A DNA stretch of 64,000 nt from Echinostoma caproni (GCA_900618425.1 UZAN01039948.1:32213-96212), one strand, 5' to 3'; shown: positions 34,437 through 46,862, counted from the first letter of the stretch. Numbers and translations: made by a program. The notes: a model not told the origin generated them from the sequence alone.

Positions 34437-35307
34437 TCATAAAATATCTAGGTCTAAATGGTGGGGTCACCCTAATTTTCGCAGAGCAATTTACAGGGCA
34501 AATTTTGAAACAGTATGGCATTTTTTTGTTTCTTACGTGGGAGACAATTGCGATAAAAATGTGAAGAGTCACACTCTGCATATTTAAAAAGGAAAATAAA
34601 TCGATAAAGTTGAGCAACAACTTGTGATATTTTTGATCAAAACTGGGTGTTGAGATCAATACCAATCTCTTGACTCACTTGAGGATCCAATCCGACGTAA
34701 TACAGAAAAAGCTTATCTGTCACATAATTGACTTCAACATGTGACAGATCACAATGCCCATATTTGTTTTGAGACTCGTTTTCCTCACATAAATATTAGT
34801 CAGCTCCATAGTTTGAATTTTGTTGATAGCGAAAGTCAGGATGTGTATGCAATGAACGTAAAAACATTCGTTGAAAAAAATCCGTTCACTGAAGAAAGTT
34901 GACGCAACTGAAATGCTTTTCTTTGTAAGTTTAAGGAAGCCCATTTCTTGGATGTAATCTTTGGAATATCACAGCTTTTACTAGAAGAAACTTTACTCAA
35001 GTATAATATTAATACCTAAATGCAAGTCCACTGAAAGTAAAGATTATTTCCTAAAAAGAAACAATTAGCCGTTTGCTGGCTGTTCGTCAAATTATCAATC
35101 GTTCAGCAACATATCGTTTTTCTCAGTTATCGTATGAGTCAAAAACATCGCTTAACACCGAGTCGTGTCCTCCCAACTAGAAGGCGGTAGGGGCCAGAAA
35201 CAAAGCATTACACGGTAACCAAGCAGACAGACCTGATTAGTTGTTTACAGCATTTATGCAAGCGTGTGAAAACCAACTAATTGAACTATTGGTCGCTCTT
35301 TTATCAG
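34437..35307. other. Non-coding stretch
   Basis: A possible 39-bp micro-exon (minus strand, near 34548-34590, TTTAAATATGCAG to CAC|GTAAGA) was noted but cannot be framed. Nothing else. Confidence 0.3.
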
Positions 35308-35504
35308 CGCTTTCAAGAGAAAATTATCGCCGAATATCGGAATACCAGAAATGTCACTTTCATTCTCACAGCCCCCTCCCTCGGTGACGTTTGCAAGCAT
35401 GTTACATTGAAGGCCGTAAAAGGACTTGCTTTAGCTCATGTTGTAGTGCATTTAGAAAAAGAGCAATGGATTTGCCCCGTGCAATTATGGACTGCACAAC
35501 GAGA
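35308..35504 (+). CDS. Exon candidate, 65 codons
   Basis: A good acceptor (GTCGCTCTTTTATCAG|CGC) opens a frame encoding RFQEKIIAEYRNTRNVTFIL, TAPSLGDVCKHVTLKAVKGL, ALAHVVVHLEKEQWICPVQL, WTAQR. A GAGA|GTAATT donor leaves two bases; otherwise the frame stops at 35508. The end (VVVHLEKEQWICPVQLW) faintly recalls the last strands of PLAT domains, but I would not assign that without a profile search. Confidence 0.4.
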
Positions 35505-35508
35505 GTAA

Positions 35509-37039
35509 TTTCCTTTTTATTTATTGTATACTGATCGTTGAATCGAACTAATACGAAGGACTGCCTCCATATTCACGCGCTGCTGACTCTGTTGCCATCG
35601 ATTTCACGTTGTTTCAATGCAACATATATGAAGCAGAGTTACACTGTAATTAAAGTTAAAGGACTAATTTATGTGAAGACGATACAATCCCCAATTTGAT
35701 TACTACCACTTTTTGGATTTTTTGTTTTCCTGTTATTGTTATTGTTGTTGTTATTATTGTACATTGAATAGAACCGTGTAATTCGGAGTATGTGCTATGT
35801 CGTTGATGGAGTTATCTTAAATTCTAACTTTCAGTTTTCTCTTTCCCAACTAAGGTTTGACGAAACAATCATCTTCCTTAACTCTACCTTTCCACCCCCA
35901 ATCATCTTCCTGCAGCATAATTTCATGGCCATAAATCGAACGCATCTCTTTGATCAAACTCAGATGTTTACTGAACAGCCATTATTCAGATTCTCTCTTC
36001 ACGTCAATCGTTGTCGAGGCCTTTTTACGCACTAGACACGATGGTACCGTTTGAGAATTAATTCGATCGACTATTTATAGACCCAGTTTGTTTGTTTTTC
36101 ACCTTAAATCTTTAATTTACTTTTTTGACGATCACAGTCTTTCATTCACTCTCCATATGAACAAATCTGCTCTACCCTTTCGTCAATCAATTTTGCTATT
36201 CTGTGACATAAAGATCGCTTTACTCTGTACAGATTTGTCAGCGGCAGTTTACACACTAATTGACATCCGCATAAGTAGTGGAATGCGCAATCTATGGACT
36301 TGAAAACTAACAGCTGGTGTACATTCTTTCCAACGCTTCGGAACAAACCAGGGTTAAACACAAATCAGTAAATGTGCTATTTTTATCCAGTTCGAATTCC
36401 CTGCTGTACTCACTCAAATTTTCTCGTGATATTTGATATCGGAATAGTAACATGCTGCCAATCTACCTTGTGTATCGATAAGAATGGAGATATTCTTTTA
36501 TCGAATTCATTTATATTCAAATATGAACTAACTTAACTATTTTCCCTTGTGTCAATAACTGCATTTACTTGCTGAACTATCATTGTTTGAGGTGTGGGGA
36601 TTGCACTTTAAGCAATAACCATTCAGAGAAAATCGGGTGTTGACAGAATTTATATTAGCATGTACTTAGGATCGAGGATAATCAGAAGCGACATCTATTA
36701 CATCTGATATAAACCAACTCACTAGATTTATACGCTTTTTAATCAAATGTATAATTAATATTTCAGATCGCTTGCACACAGTTACCACCTGCTGATATTT
36801 TGTTTATTGAATTTGCATTTTTCTCCCGTTTACTTTGACCAAACGGGATTGCGTTGAATCAAAGGTTGCATGAGGACAAACCGAAATCAGTCAAATAGGA
36901 CGAGGTGATAAAACTCCCGTAAACAGGTAACAGGTCGAAGTTATCATGATTACTAGTACCTGACTTGTGGCACAGTAATTTGTGGGATACAAATTGACGT
37001 ACGCAGAGCCGTAATGTACAGAAACGACAGAGGGTTAAA
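35509..37039. other. Non-coding stretch
   Basis: An imperfect TTG/TTA repeat lies at 35731-35760. ORFs on both strands near 36088-36361 and 36859-37098 are unsupported. Confidence 0.4.
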
Positions 37040-37196
37040 GAGATTGTGCTCGTATCTGGCTTCCGTTGGGGTTTTTGGCTCCCCGGCTGGGGCCCCAAAG
37101 ATTCAGATCGTCTTTGGTTGGAGACACTGCGGGATATGGCGTCGAACCAAAGTCATTGGCGGGAATGCATTACCTCTTGTCTACAATCCCCAAAAT
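37040..37196 (+). mobile_element. RTE-like retrotransposon, extreme C-terminal fragment
   Basis: The frame reads LPGWGPKDSDRLWLETLRDM, then ASNQSHWRECI, the last conserved block of the RTE-like ORF also seen at 2085-2165. It is better preserved than the 24620 copy in this block. It ends in an A-rich stretch at about 37197-37215. Confidence 0.75.
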
Positions 37197-38312
37197 TAAT
37201 TAAAAAAAACTCAAAATGGCGTACAGTGAACAAACAAAAAATGTTACTACTCGAAGTTGACTGTTTTATTTTCCCCGTTGGTGTACCTACATTTTTCGAT
37301 CACACATGGTTGTCTTTGGCGCCGTATCTACAAAAATTGGTGTTAATAATAATAATAATAATAGCGTTAAGGCACCGAATTTATCATTGTTGGTTAACGT
37401 GGGTTAAAACACTTTGATCTGCTCATTATGTGTGTTTTCCTCTTCATTTCAAAACATTCATTTTTCTCGCATTTTGATACGACATTGGTCTGAATGAACA
37501 GCAGACGATGATTGTGTTCTTATAAGAACCAGACTTTCGCGATATGGGAAATCATAGCAGGCCACATATCAACAATAACAAGAGAAACATTTCAGTGTCT
37601 TGTGAACAGAAATGCGCATACTGTCACATGAAATGCACCACATTAGGGAAGCAGTATTTTGATATCACTACACACTAAGTAAACCTTATTTTACTGATTC
37701 ATAACACAATTAGTACCCACAAAATTGAAGCTTACTCTGTGTTTTGTAATGATTTTCTCAGAAACATGGAGCGAGCTGTGTTGTAAACACGATTGTGCCC
37801 AAATTAAATTGTTTGATTTGGCGATATAGGGCACTTAATGTTGTGTGTGCATTCTTATCTAAACAGCTCCAACTTAGGTCATAGTTGAAGAAGTCTTTTC
37901 ATTGCGTATGGAAGAGTTTTGTATTCAATGAAGCCTAGGAATGAACTCCGATCGGAATAGAAGCTGAACGGTACAAAGCTGTTAAGTAACTGGTAGCCGT
38001 TGAATGCGTGTGACGATTTTGGTCCACTCTCTACTAAGTGGACTGTTTTAGGAGTTATATGTCGTACGAAACAAACACATTAAGGTTGTGAATTCAATTA
38101 GAATGCAAGTACAGAATGTTATGTTTCACACTGTTCCCCAGTGACATATGATGCGCTCGCTTTCTTATTGTTTATATATAATTCATGTCGTTCAAACGTT
38201 TCAAAATAAGAATGTATGACGATACAGATCTGTATAAAACAATTCCATGAGCCCCAAAATGATAACCGGGGGATACTTTGATTGATGTGAACGAAGTGCG
38301 AGTATTCATTGT
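37197..38312. other. Non-coding stretch
   Basis: An AAT triplet repeat lies at 37344-37363. Nothing else recognised. Confidence 0.4.
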
Positions 38313-38510
38313 TTATTTCTCATAACAACCAACGGTTTTGTTTTTCAACAAACAAACCAAATGCAACCATAGTATGAGAAGGAATTGAAATACAGTGATT
38401 GTCTTCCCGAAAACCATGCCCAGCGTGATTTGGGATTCAGTCACATTGAGCTGACACTCTGTACTGACGGTTTCGACCACTCGGCCGTTTGATTGGCCGC
38501 TTCTCCCTTC
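38313..38510 (-). CDS. Terminal exon candidate with C-terminal hydrophobic segment
   Basis: The minus-strand acceptor AGACACAATTTTCAG|GAA at 38510 opens a phase-0 frame of 65 codons to TAA at 38313. It reads EGRSGQSNGRVVETVSTECQ, LNVTESQITLGMVFGKT, then a hydrophobic stretch ITVFQFLLILWLHLVCLL and a short basic end KNKTVGCYEK. The stop codon lies within AAATAAA, a polyadenylation-type signal. Joined in phase to the exon at 38601-38721, it would end a protein with a C-terminal membrane anchor and short cytosolic tail. No family recognised. The hydrophobic end may instead be read-through into an intron. Confidence 0.4.
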   Translation of the reverse strand, partial: EGRSGQSNGRVVETVSTECQLNVTESQITLGMVFGKTITVFQFLLILWLHLVCLLKNKTVGCYEK

Positions 38511-38600
38511 CTGAAAATTGTGTCTTTTTACATGCAACAAAAGGAAGTTAAATGAAAACATGAAAAAGTGCAGCCTAAATTTTTCTCTCAATAAGCTCAC

Positions 38601-38721
38601 CTCGGAACGTTCATAGTGTGTTGTATAACTTGTGTGAGCATCATCTGCAAACGATGTGTTCAACGCAGTTATTGCATGACTTCTTACGATGTTTAACAGG
38701 GCTGCATGTTGTGGACACAAT
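38601..38721 (-). CDS. Internal exon candidate, 40 codons
   Basis: On the minus strand CATTAGGCAG|A and TCCGAG|GTGAGC bound 121 bases encoding LCPQHAALLNIVRSHAITAL, NTSFADDAHTSYTTHYERSE. It begins with one base of a split codon and ends in phase 0, matching the exon at 38510 across a 90-bp intron. Two independent splice sites and a matching phase raise confidence. Confidence 0.5.
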
Positions 38722-38968
38722 CTGCCTAATGCATATTGTTACAGTGTAATTCAGCTAACTGAGTTGATTCAACGTGGAGAGAAAACTGATTATTTTTATA
38801 AGCGGCGATTAAGAATGGCCATAACTCATCGACCGAAATGCAGCGTGACTTGTCAGTAAAAGCAAACAATTTTACAGATTTATTTAATCCGATAGACTTT
38901 TTCAGATAAAGAAAGCTTTATGATGCCTGATCGCAGTATTCCATATATAAGCTTCCTGTTGATTTTAG

Positions 38969-39091
38969 CAGGGATGCAACAGAACAATGTATTGGAGTAC
39001 GGAAATATGCTTGACCGCCCAAATGCACTGATAATCTTTAGGTTTCGGCTTCAGCTCAACCGGAACGGGGTGCCTGTGCGATCGGAAAGAC
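38969..39091 (+). CDS. Internal exon candidate, 40 codons
   Basis: Acceptor CTTCCTGTTGATTTTAG|CA and consensus donor AAAGAC|GTGAGT bound 123 open bases encoding GMQQNNVLEYGNMLDRPNAL, IIFRFRLQLNRNGVPVRSER. It starts with two bases of a split codon and ends with one. Both splice sites are good. It lies on the opposite strand from the exon pair ending 250 bp away, so at least one set may be false or the genes overlap closely. No family recognised. Confidence 0.5.
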
Positions 39092-41887
39092 GTGAGTGCC
39101 AACTCTCGTGCGTTATTGTTATTGACTGAAGTTAAATGCAGTAGTCAAGAATTTAAATTTTAGCCTCAACGTAGATGAAGGATACGTTGCGGATATGATA
39201 TCTCCACAGGCCATTTAGGTCAGTGATGAATTCGGTTGGAGGCTTGCTAGCGTGTTCTCTGAGCGCTTTTTTCTACTCACATCAGAATTTACGCATTGAA
39301 TAACCGGCTGGATTATCCATCAACTGGATCATCGCTGGTTGTCATACCAAGCACTGCAGTTATATTTTGGTCCCTCAAATGGAGCCTCGAGGATTTGCTC
39401 GACTTCGCTTATCGAATTGCCACGACCACACCTCCATGTGCATCAAATGGGTTGCTCTAATTGCTTGTTCTCATGGGACATTTTGCTGACGATCTTTTTG
39501 AAATCTTTGACAGTAAAACATAGTTTACCTTTAACGGTTTTTGGTACATAATTAGTAGTAGCAGTAATTTTAATTGCCCCAACTATCGGTTCGAATTTTA
39601 CCCACCCAATCTCTTGGGCTTTTCAAATAATCGTCTCCACTCTTTTTTTCAAGGGCTCGTTGGTTTATAGGAATATATAATCATGATTTTTTTGGCCAAA
39701 GTACCTCGTCTCTGAGAAATAGTAAGATAAGGAAGTTCTCACCATAATGTGTTGTCCATATACTGTAAATAATCGTGTTGCTCTACCATCAAGTTCATGC
39801 ATATGGTGAGTCAAAATGTACCGCTTAATCCTTTTTACATTTGCCTACTTTCTACACTAGGTCACATTATTTGAAGAGATTTGGGATTTATTATTTCGAA
39901 TATCCATTTTCACTGGTAGCCAGTTTATTCTCTAACTGCTATCAGTGCTTTTAGTCAGATATTTTGCACGGATACGTTCGGACAATCAATTGAAATTGTA
40001 GTTCACCCTAACCAGGGTTTCTCTCTGTCCTCTGAGATGAGAAATCACGGAGTGCTGTGTTTGCATGCTCAAAACATCCACGCAAAAAATCACAGATTAG
40101 TGCAACAGTCGACCTTCAATCATGTTATTATCAAATTGTACATGCCCCTCATGTCTCGTTTATTCCGTATAGCAATGCAAACATTTATAGGCACTAGTAC
40201 ATATCGCGCTTGAATCGCTTCTATTTTGAGTTTCTAACAGTTCCTTCGAAAATGGGAGTGGTGAATTCAACGAACATGGATGGCAGCTTCATCAATCCAA
40301 TTGTGAGCCATTACCGCCACTTCCGGTTCGGTTGTTTTTAGTCTGATTAGAGGTAAATGGCAAAAAGGGTAAATAAGATTACTAAACATTATTATGTGAG
40401 CTTATCTATGCGTTTCAACTGTTCAAGTACGTTTTACAGAAACATTTATCGATGAAGCTTAAGCGCTTGTCTGGGGTGCATTTAAAATAAATAACACTAT
40501 CTTAATGCGTTATTGTACAGGGTTTCTGAAACTTTCATCCTAATGTCAACTGAAAAGATGTATTATTGTTGTGCCAGGTGAGATTTTTCGAATTAGCTTT
40601 TTCAGTGCTTTATAATACTAATGCTTTTATAACAACCACGGTCAAGTAAACTATATGTGAATCGATCTAAGGCGAAGATTAATGCATTCAAACCCAAAAA
40701 TAGGATGTCCAATTCCCTATCCGTTATACACAGTTGAATCAGACCATTAGCATGCATTTATTCATCTATTTGACCTTCTAGCACTTTGGTTCCAACAATG
40801 TATAAAATATTTCACCACAGTACGTTACAGCTGCGTAAATAATTTGAAAAATAGGATTCTTGTTAGTGATTAGCATGAGACGCAAATATTAAACATCCAA
40901 CATTGTTAGATAAAAAAGTGCTTACAGTCATTTCCCTATTACAAAAAATTAAATTTATTCGTATAAAGTTCAGATATAGCACACATTTAAGCGAAGCTGA
41001 CCAAAAACTTGAATGTTTTTCTATTCCGGAAATCCGTAAAATTGGAAATCTCTTCAAACCGACGGACGATGAACCTTGGTGCACCTGTAGAAGAAAGTAC
41101 ACAATAGAAGATCCTTTCAACGGATTTGTTTCACTTTGCGTGAACTACTGGTTGAACGATGTATTCTCATTCCACGTTCTACTTAAACAAAACCATAAAA
41201 AGTATGGATAAGTAGCAAGCAATATCAAACAGCACTGCATTGCTACATAAATAATGACTCAGACAATTTTCAGGCTACCGAAAACAACCAGTAATGCACA
41301 ACGTAAAACGTTAGCTGCAATACAGAAGTGGGCGATGAAAGATCGTCAAATATTGAATGATAAATCATTCAAAGTATGACTATCTTATTCAAGCAGTGCA
41401 CCGCTAAATCAACCGTGAACACAATATTCATGTGAAGTCAGTATCTGCTTTCATCTCGTGATTGTTAGAATGAAATGCCTCCTACCACAGTTACTAAAGA
41501 TCAGATATGTAAATCTAAAAGAAAAATTATATAAGATTGCAAGTGAAAAACAATCTCTTATAAAACATTGAAAATTCAAAGTAAGTAAATGTTTTATATG
41601 CTTTTCATTTTATCCGACATAGCAAATTATGTTTTATGAAAACATTACGACGAGTGATTACAATGTTCACATACATCTTATTCAAGGTTGATAATATTAT
41701 AACTCTGAAGGTCCCATTTTCTTGAATTAGTCTTTCACGGCTATCCCTGACAAAACCTAGCTTGACAACGTAAGCGCATTTGAGTCAGACATTTTTCCAT
41801 ACTTGTCAAAAAAATGATGGAGTGATTTAATGTAACAGTCTGGATATCTTTAGAGCTACGAACGTCATCGGAAGGTGAATTGGTTTC
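39092..41887. other. Non-coding stretch
   Basis: Open frames on both strands at 40863-41211 (minus-strand acceptor TACTTTCTTCTACAG near 41091) are conflicting. Nothing else supported. Confidence 0.35.
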
Positions 41888-42035
41888 TCAATTCTTGCTG
41901 AGCTCTCCCCAAATGTAAACTACTGCATCCCGAACGCAACTCAAGCGATTCAAGCGGACATCACGCAACCTGTACCGCACAAACGTCCAATGGCCGGGAC
42001 AAAAATTATTTGCATGAGATTCCCACATTAAAGAA
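41888..42035 (-). CDS. Weak exon candidate
   Basis: After GATTTCAG on the minus strand the frame reads SLMWESHANNFCPGHWTFVR, YRLRDVRLNRLSCVRDAVVY, IWGELSKN to TGA. It is protein-like with two cysteines. A GTAGTT donor inside it would shorten it. No family recognised. Confidence 0.25.
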
Positions 42036-43237
42036 CTGAAATCTGCGATTTTCAGCAAGCAGCCGGTTCTCACTCAGTTACCAGTAGGGACGAGAACCGA
42101 AGTGAGCTAAAAGCAATAATGTTGAGATGGAATTCAAGCCCGCTTATCGATCTCATACGCAGCGATTCACAGTAGATATGTAGCTCTTCCTGGAAAATAT
42201 TTCTGCAATTGTTTCAAGGTGCAGACGGAAGACTTCATTTAAACATTGTGCCACCAACCACCGTAATTATAAGAAGTAGAATGAAATCCGTTATTTTTTG
42301 GATTCACCGAGAAGTAATTATTTACCTGAAGTTGTATTACCCAAGCGTATTATAGGATCGTAATGTTGACATACGGCGCAAAAGTTTAAATTAATAATTT
42401 CCTCTTTATTTGTTCGGTACAGGAGAATGAAGTTCAGAAATAAGGCATAGGATTTGTTAGTCCAGGATCATGCATACAAATGCCCGCAAATGTGTGCGCC
42501 AAAAAATGAATAAGCCAAATGCGGTAGAATAAGCTTTACCACTGAAACGGACTACTTAGAGAAATCGGATTAGATATACTTGTTGTGATACAAAGCACTG
42601 CTTATATGAAACAACGTAAGGTATCTAAATATCAGGGTGGATTTCTCATCAAGTTGGGCAAGGGAAACAGGTACATTGTTATTCAAGCAAAACTCATTCA
42701 TCCAGTAATGGTTTGAACAACGGAACTAGTAGGTATGGTGATTAATGTTAAAAAACAATAAAAATAGCAGAACATCATAACTAATCTTTTCTATCCATTG
42801 AGACTTCGGTTAAAATGGTATTGTAGAAACCCAAAATATGCCACCCAGGTTAATTTTCGTTTGCAAGTAGAGACAAAATAAAGATATTCATGATGGATTT
42901 GGAGTCGGATGCACACGCATAACGGGACTAATAGTTAACATTCATCTACATATTAGTGGGTCATGTGCTAGAGGTTACTTTGAAGGTCCTACAAAGGACT
43001 TATGGGACTACTACATTCTTCAAGTGCCTTTATCAGTGCTTTTTATCAAAATGGTATCAGAAAACGCGAGGATGTTGAATGGACGGAAAGAATCATATGC
43101 ATTGCGGAAATGTGCTTGCCTTTTAACTCACGGTTGTGAATAGCGATGTGGGACGATTGACAACTGATTGGAACTTACCATCCTTCAAACTTCACATTCT
43201 CCCGGTCAACCATATACTTGGAAGCACTAAACGTGAA
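42036..43237. other. Non-coding stretch
   Basis: Nothing recognised; the part nearest 43238 may be the 3' body of the minus-strand SINE. Confidence 0.4.
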
Positions 43238-43280
43238 TTTCGCTCCTATTGGATCTCATCAGTGGCGCACTCCCACTGTC
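43238..43280 (-). ncRNA. Hammerhead ribozyme-like motif (degenerate)
   Basis: CTGATGAG lies at 43262-43255 and CGAAA at 43242-43238 on the minus strand, with stem II between them. The base expected to be U in the cleavage triplet appears to be A, and the bases after GAAA (TTCACG) pair only weakly with the upstream GGG. Confidence 0.55.
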
Positions 43281-43347
43281 CCGTCCTGGATTTCCCATCC
43301 GGACCCATCGAGTGAAAGGCGCGTGTTACCACTCTGCTAACCAGGAC
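43238..43347 (-). repeat. tRNA-Glu-like SINE carrying a hammerhead ribozyme-like core
   Basis: On the minus strand 43347-43283 folds as a tRNA-like head: acceptor GTCCTGG with CCAGGAC (7 perfect pairs), an A-box-like TGGTTAGCAGAGTGG, and an anticodon loop CTTTCAC with UUC (Glu). The T-arm is degenerate. It is followed by GGGACAGTGGGAGTGCGCCA and then CTGATGAGATCCAATAGGAG and CGAAA. The latter is the hammerhead catalytic core (CUGAUGAG, stem II of TCC/GGA with AATA loop, CGAAA). Its stem II closely resembles that of the schistosome SM-alpha ribozyme. Stem I can pair GTGG/CCAC. I do not see an intact NUH cleavage triplet or a convincing stem III, so this copy is probably inactive. Confidence 0.7.
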
Positions 43348-46300
43348 TGCCAACTCAGGTTTAATCAGTTATGATCAATCAGCCCATTATGACCAGACAG
43401 CAAGTTCTCAGGATGGTCAGTTCCAACCAATTAATGTACTTTCCCGTTGAATGCCAACGGAAAGTAGCAAAAGGGCAAATACGTATTCCACGTTAGTATG
43501 AGGGGTTATTCCCATTCTGTAAATAGCCGGAAAAATGAGAATACACAAAACTATAAGGCTTGTATTTGCGGGAAGACTTTAAGGTTATTTTATTGTCAAT
43601 TGATCAAAGCCTCACTCAAGCTAAATAAACCTGTGTAAAGCATAATTACCACATATATCACAAACAAACAACAAAACCTAAACTAACGGGTTGGTAGTGC
43701 GTTATTTATTCAAATGACCGATAGCTTTTTATTAGGTTTCGTTTGAGATCAATCGATATCAAGGGCGTTGGAAATACAAAAATATTACTCTGAAAGAATC
43801 ACTGGAGAAGGCCTGGAGAAAAAGCCTGATATACGACCTCAATGAGTTAGTTTTGAAAGTGAGCATATTCGTGAAATTATTATTCCAAAAAGACAACATA
43901 TTAGGAACGCATTTAAAACCGCTTGTTGCAAGCTTTCAAAAAATACATTATTGCAGCCAGTGTGCTATACGTGTTCACAGACTCACCAGAGATAAAAAAC
44001 CCAAAACGTTCCATTTGTTAGCGATTTTTTCATCCGTCTTGCTTCTTCGGATAATTATGTTTTTGATCCGAAGTGTGTTTTAACCGTATCGACATTTTTT
44101 CCAAAATATGAAACAGCTTTATATACGCTTACACCAACGAGATGGAAAATACTTCACAATCTTCCTGCTTTTCACTCATCCAGCAGTTACACAACTCCAA
44201 GTTACCACTGAATTACTCTTCTGAATAGTCTACCTATTATCAAATTGCATTTGCAAATTATCATGTTTTCCGACTTCGACTACTAGGATATGCAGTAGAT
44301 AAGATCTCTGAGTGTGCACAGAAAAGAAGTTGACCCCGTAACTCAACTAACATGGATGTTATCTAGTATTGCACGTGAAGCTTTAGAACGGAACTACAAA
44401 GCTCTTATGAGTTAGTGGTGCTGACCGCAAAATGTAATCAATCGTCACCCATGCTCAATCAAAACACGCCATTTAGTTGAATGTTGTGTGTAAAATAAAG
44501 ACTGAAACATAGAAACACTTGGTCGTTCCTAATTTTGTTGCTACTCACGTTTATATGAAGTTATGAACAGTCTTTCGTTTCGTTCATCCGATCTAGTTTA
44601 CTTAGTGGTGGTTGTAAACAGAGAAGTCTACACAATCACATTAAATCGTACGGGGTTAGAAATTAAAAACCCAGTGATGCGTGAGACGGTATATGAAGGT
44701 CAGTAAATTCATAGTGTCACATAAGAAAGACGTTCAGAGTGTGTCAAAAAGTCCAGTTTTCTTATGACGATAAAAGTAACCCAATCATTACGAAGCTGAA
44801 TGGCCTATAAACTTAGTTACATATGATTGATGAACGTTTTTAAAAATAACCAAATACATATCTGGTAAGCGGGAAATATTCAGGAAAACCAAAACCCGTA
44901 GTTGAATGAGTCTTTTGTAAAGACGTATTATAGATTCATTCGTTTAACAAAAACAGCTTTGGAAATTACGATCAAGTCGGCTCTATCATTACCGTGCATT
45001 AATAGACAAAGTTCCTTTTGATTGTTTGTTTAACGTCATCAACTTGTGTGTTAGTTAAACCGATCATTCTTCCGTATAAGTTGTACATGACAACAGTGGC
45101 TTGTTCTGACTCTGTTACAGCGGTATTTTTTAAAATCCAGCTTCAAAACTAGATTATTCAATTTTCATTCACATATGGTTAGATTGGTAGTTCCGCACCT
45201 ACACAGAAACTGGCGGACAAAGTTTGACCAACCGTTAAAGATAAAAGCAGAAACGACCATGTTTTTCATTCCCCCCAAGGTTTCAGGGTTTGCTAATGTG
45301 ATAGATATGGTCAAATAAATGATTGCCGTCAGTGTCCAAACTAATTGTTAAATTAAAGTGTCTTCTGCTCTAAAAGAATCCCTATTCTTCACTTTGTACT
45401 AAAACAACAAAACAGACTTTTCATTCATTTTCCTGTATTATCTATCAACATAGAGCGCATAATGGTGATTTTTGTTACGTAACCAACTTCTCTGATTTAT
45501 TGTCAGCGCACATTTGTCAAAATCTATCGACTAGACTAAACAACTGACAAAATAAATTTAGTGAAATGTTATTATTATACAACGTAAAACTTTCTTTGAT
45601 CAACGGTAATATCTAGCTAATTTGGGCTGTTTTTTTCTTTCAGATTGAAAACAGGAGCATGCGTTTAAGTACAATTTTTTGAGTACAAAGCTTGTTTCAA
45701 ATTTTCCATGATAATGAGAAAATCATGGATATCAGTTTTGAACAGCTCGGGCTGTTTGAGTAAATTTATACCCAGGTCCTACAGACCTAGGCAATCAAAC
45801 TCACTTATTTGAATACTAAAGTACTTCCCGTAGCACAAATACAAGCTTTTCTAGAATGTGCTCAGTTGAAATGTAAATAATTTATTCGTGCAAAACAATT
45901 GGTAAACAAACCAGAAAACCAATAATACGTATCTCTTACGTAGTTGACTCTAGAGGTTACGTTTACCACATAAACCACCAAACAACCCGTACGGTTGATC
46001 AGTTTTGCACTTCGAAACCTTTTGAAATTCACATTCATTTCACAAATAATTGCCATTTTTATTAATTGAATGTATTTTGTTTTCCAAGCTGGATTTGTTT
46101 TCTTTCGCAGTCAATCCATAAACATTAAAATCTTTTCATCCCTAACTACACGCAATTACAAGCTTTGCTGTTGTCGATGCTAGCAGCAGCTAATTGATGG
46201 CTGCATCAGGGGTAACCTTTTTGGTGCAGTTCAGTGCATTCATGAAGACCTTTGTGACTGTTTATGTTTATAATTTGTTGCTTAATCGTGATTCACGTAT

Positions 46301-46388
46301 TAAGTCTTGCACAATTCTTTGTCAGGGGCTTAATAAAAAAAACCCTTTTCAGTTTAGTGGTGGATGAAACAAAAAGAACTCTCAAAGC
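43348..46388. other. Non-coding stretch
   Basis: No supported gene or element; the plus-strand ORF at 43853-44083 lacks splice context. Confidence 0.4.
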
Positions 46389-46619
46389 TTGGGGAAGCAA
46401 AAGTCCATTTACAAAACCAGAATAAAAAACAAATGTTTTTGGATGACAAAGGACGATGCGGTTCCTATGAGCTGCCCACAAATAGCGAAACATTATAAAG
46501 AGATTAGTTTTTCATATGCGTTACACGAACTTTTGATAACTACAGATGGAACTGTAGGAACCGGCCTCAGCGATCTTGTACAGAAACGATATAGCAATGT
46601 TGACAGTATTGTTCAATAA
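46389..46619 (+). CDS. ORF with polyadenylation-type signals at its end, uncertain
   Basis: The 76-codon frame ends HELLITTDGTVGTGLSDLVQ, KRYSNVDSIVQ; its stop codon overlaps AATAAA, and a second AATAAA follows within 15 bp, as at the end of a transcript. There is no clear acceptor, and the minus strand is also open. It could be a terminal exon or the edge of the repeat at 46640. No family recognised. Confidence 0.2.
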   Translation: MGKQKSIYKTRIKNKCFWMTKDDAVPMSCPQIAKHYKEISFSYALHELLITTDGTVGTGLSDLVQKRYSNVDSIVQ

Positions 46620-46639
46620 AAAGATTTAATAAACAGATT

Positions 46640-46862
46640 TAGTGAAGCTCCTGCTGGGTGGTTATCAGAATATACACCCGGAGGCAGCTGATTACCTGCA
46701 GGCTCTGTCGCCCGGTTCTATAGGGCTCCTTACCTAGCCTGGCTTATGCATTTCGCCAATTCATATCCTGGGGCTTAGGTTGCCGGTTACCATCACTAAA
46801 CAGCAGGTCTTCGTGACTATGGGGTCCATCCTCTCTGATGTTTCTCACGCACTGTGTACTAA
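46640..46862 (+). repeat. Interspersed repeat, second copy of the 1-75 family
   Basis: GC-richer than its surroundings, with GGTTCTATAGGGCTCC, then CTAAACAGCAGGTC and GTGACTATGGGG, the last two matching 19-50. It looks like the untranslated region of a retroelement, but no ORF is attached. Confidence 0.5.

Noticed and set aside
40863..41211. Possible exon on either strand, with a strong minus-strand acceptor near 41091
   Set aside because: Two minus-strand frames and one plus-strand frame are open and no donor settles it.
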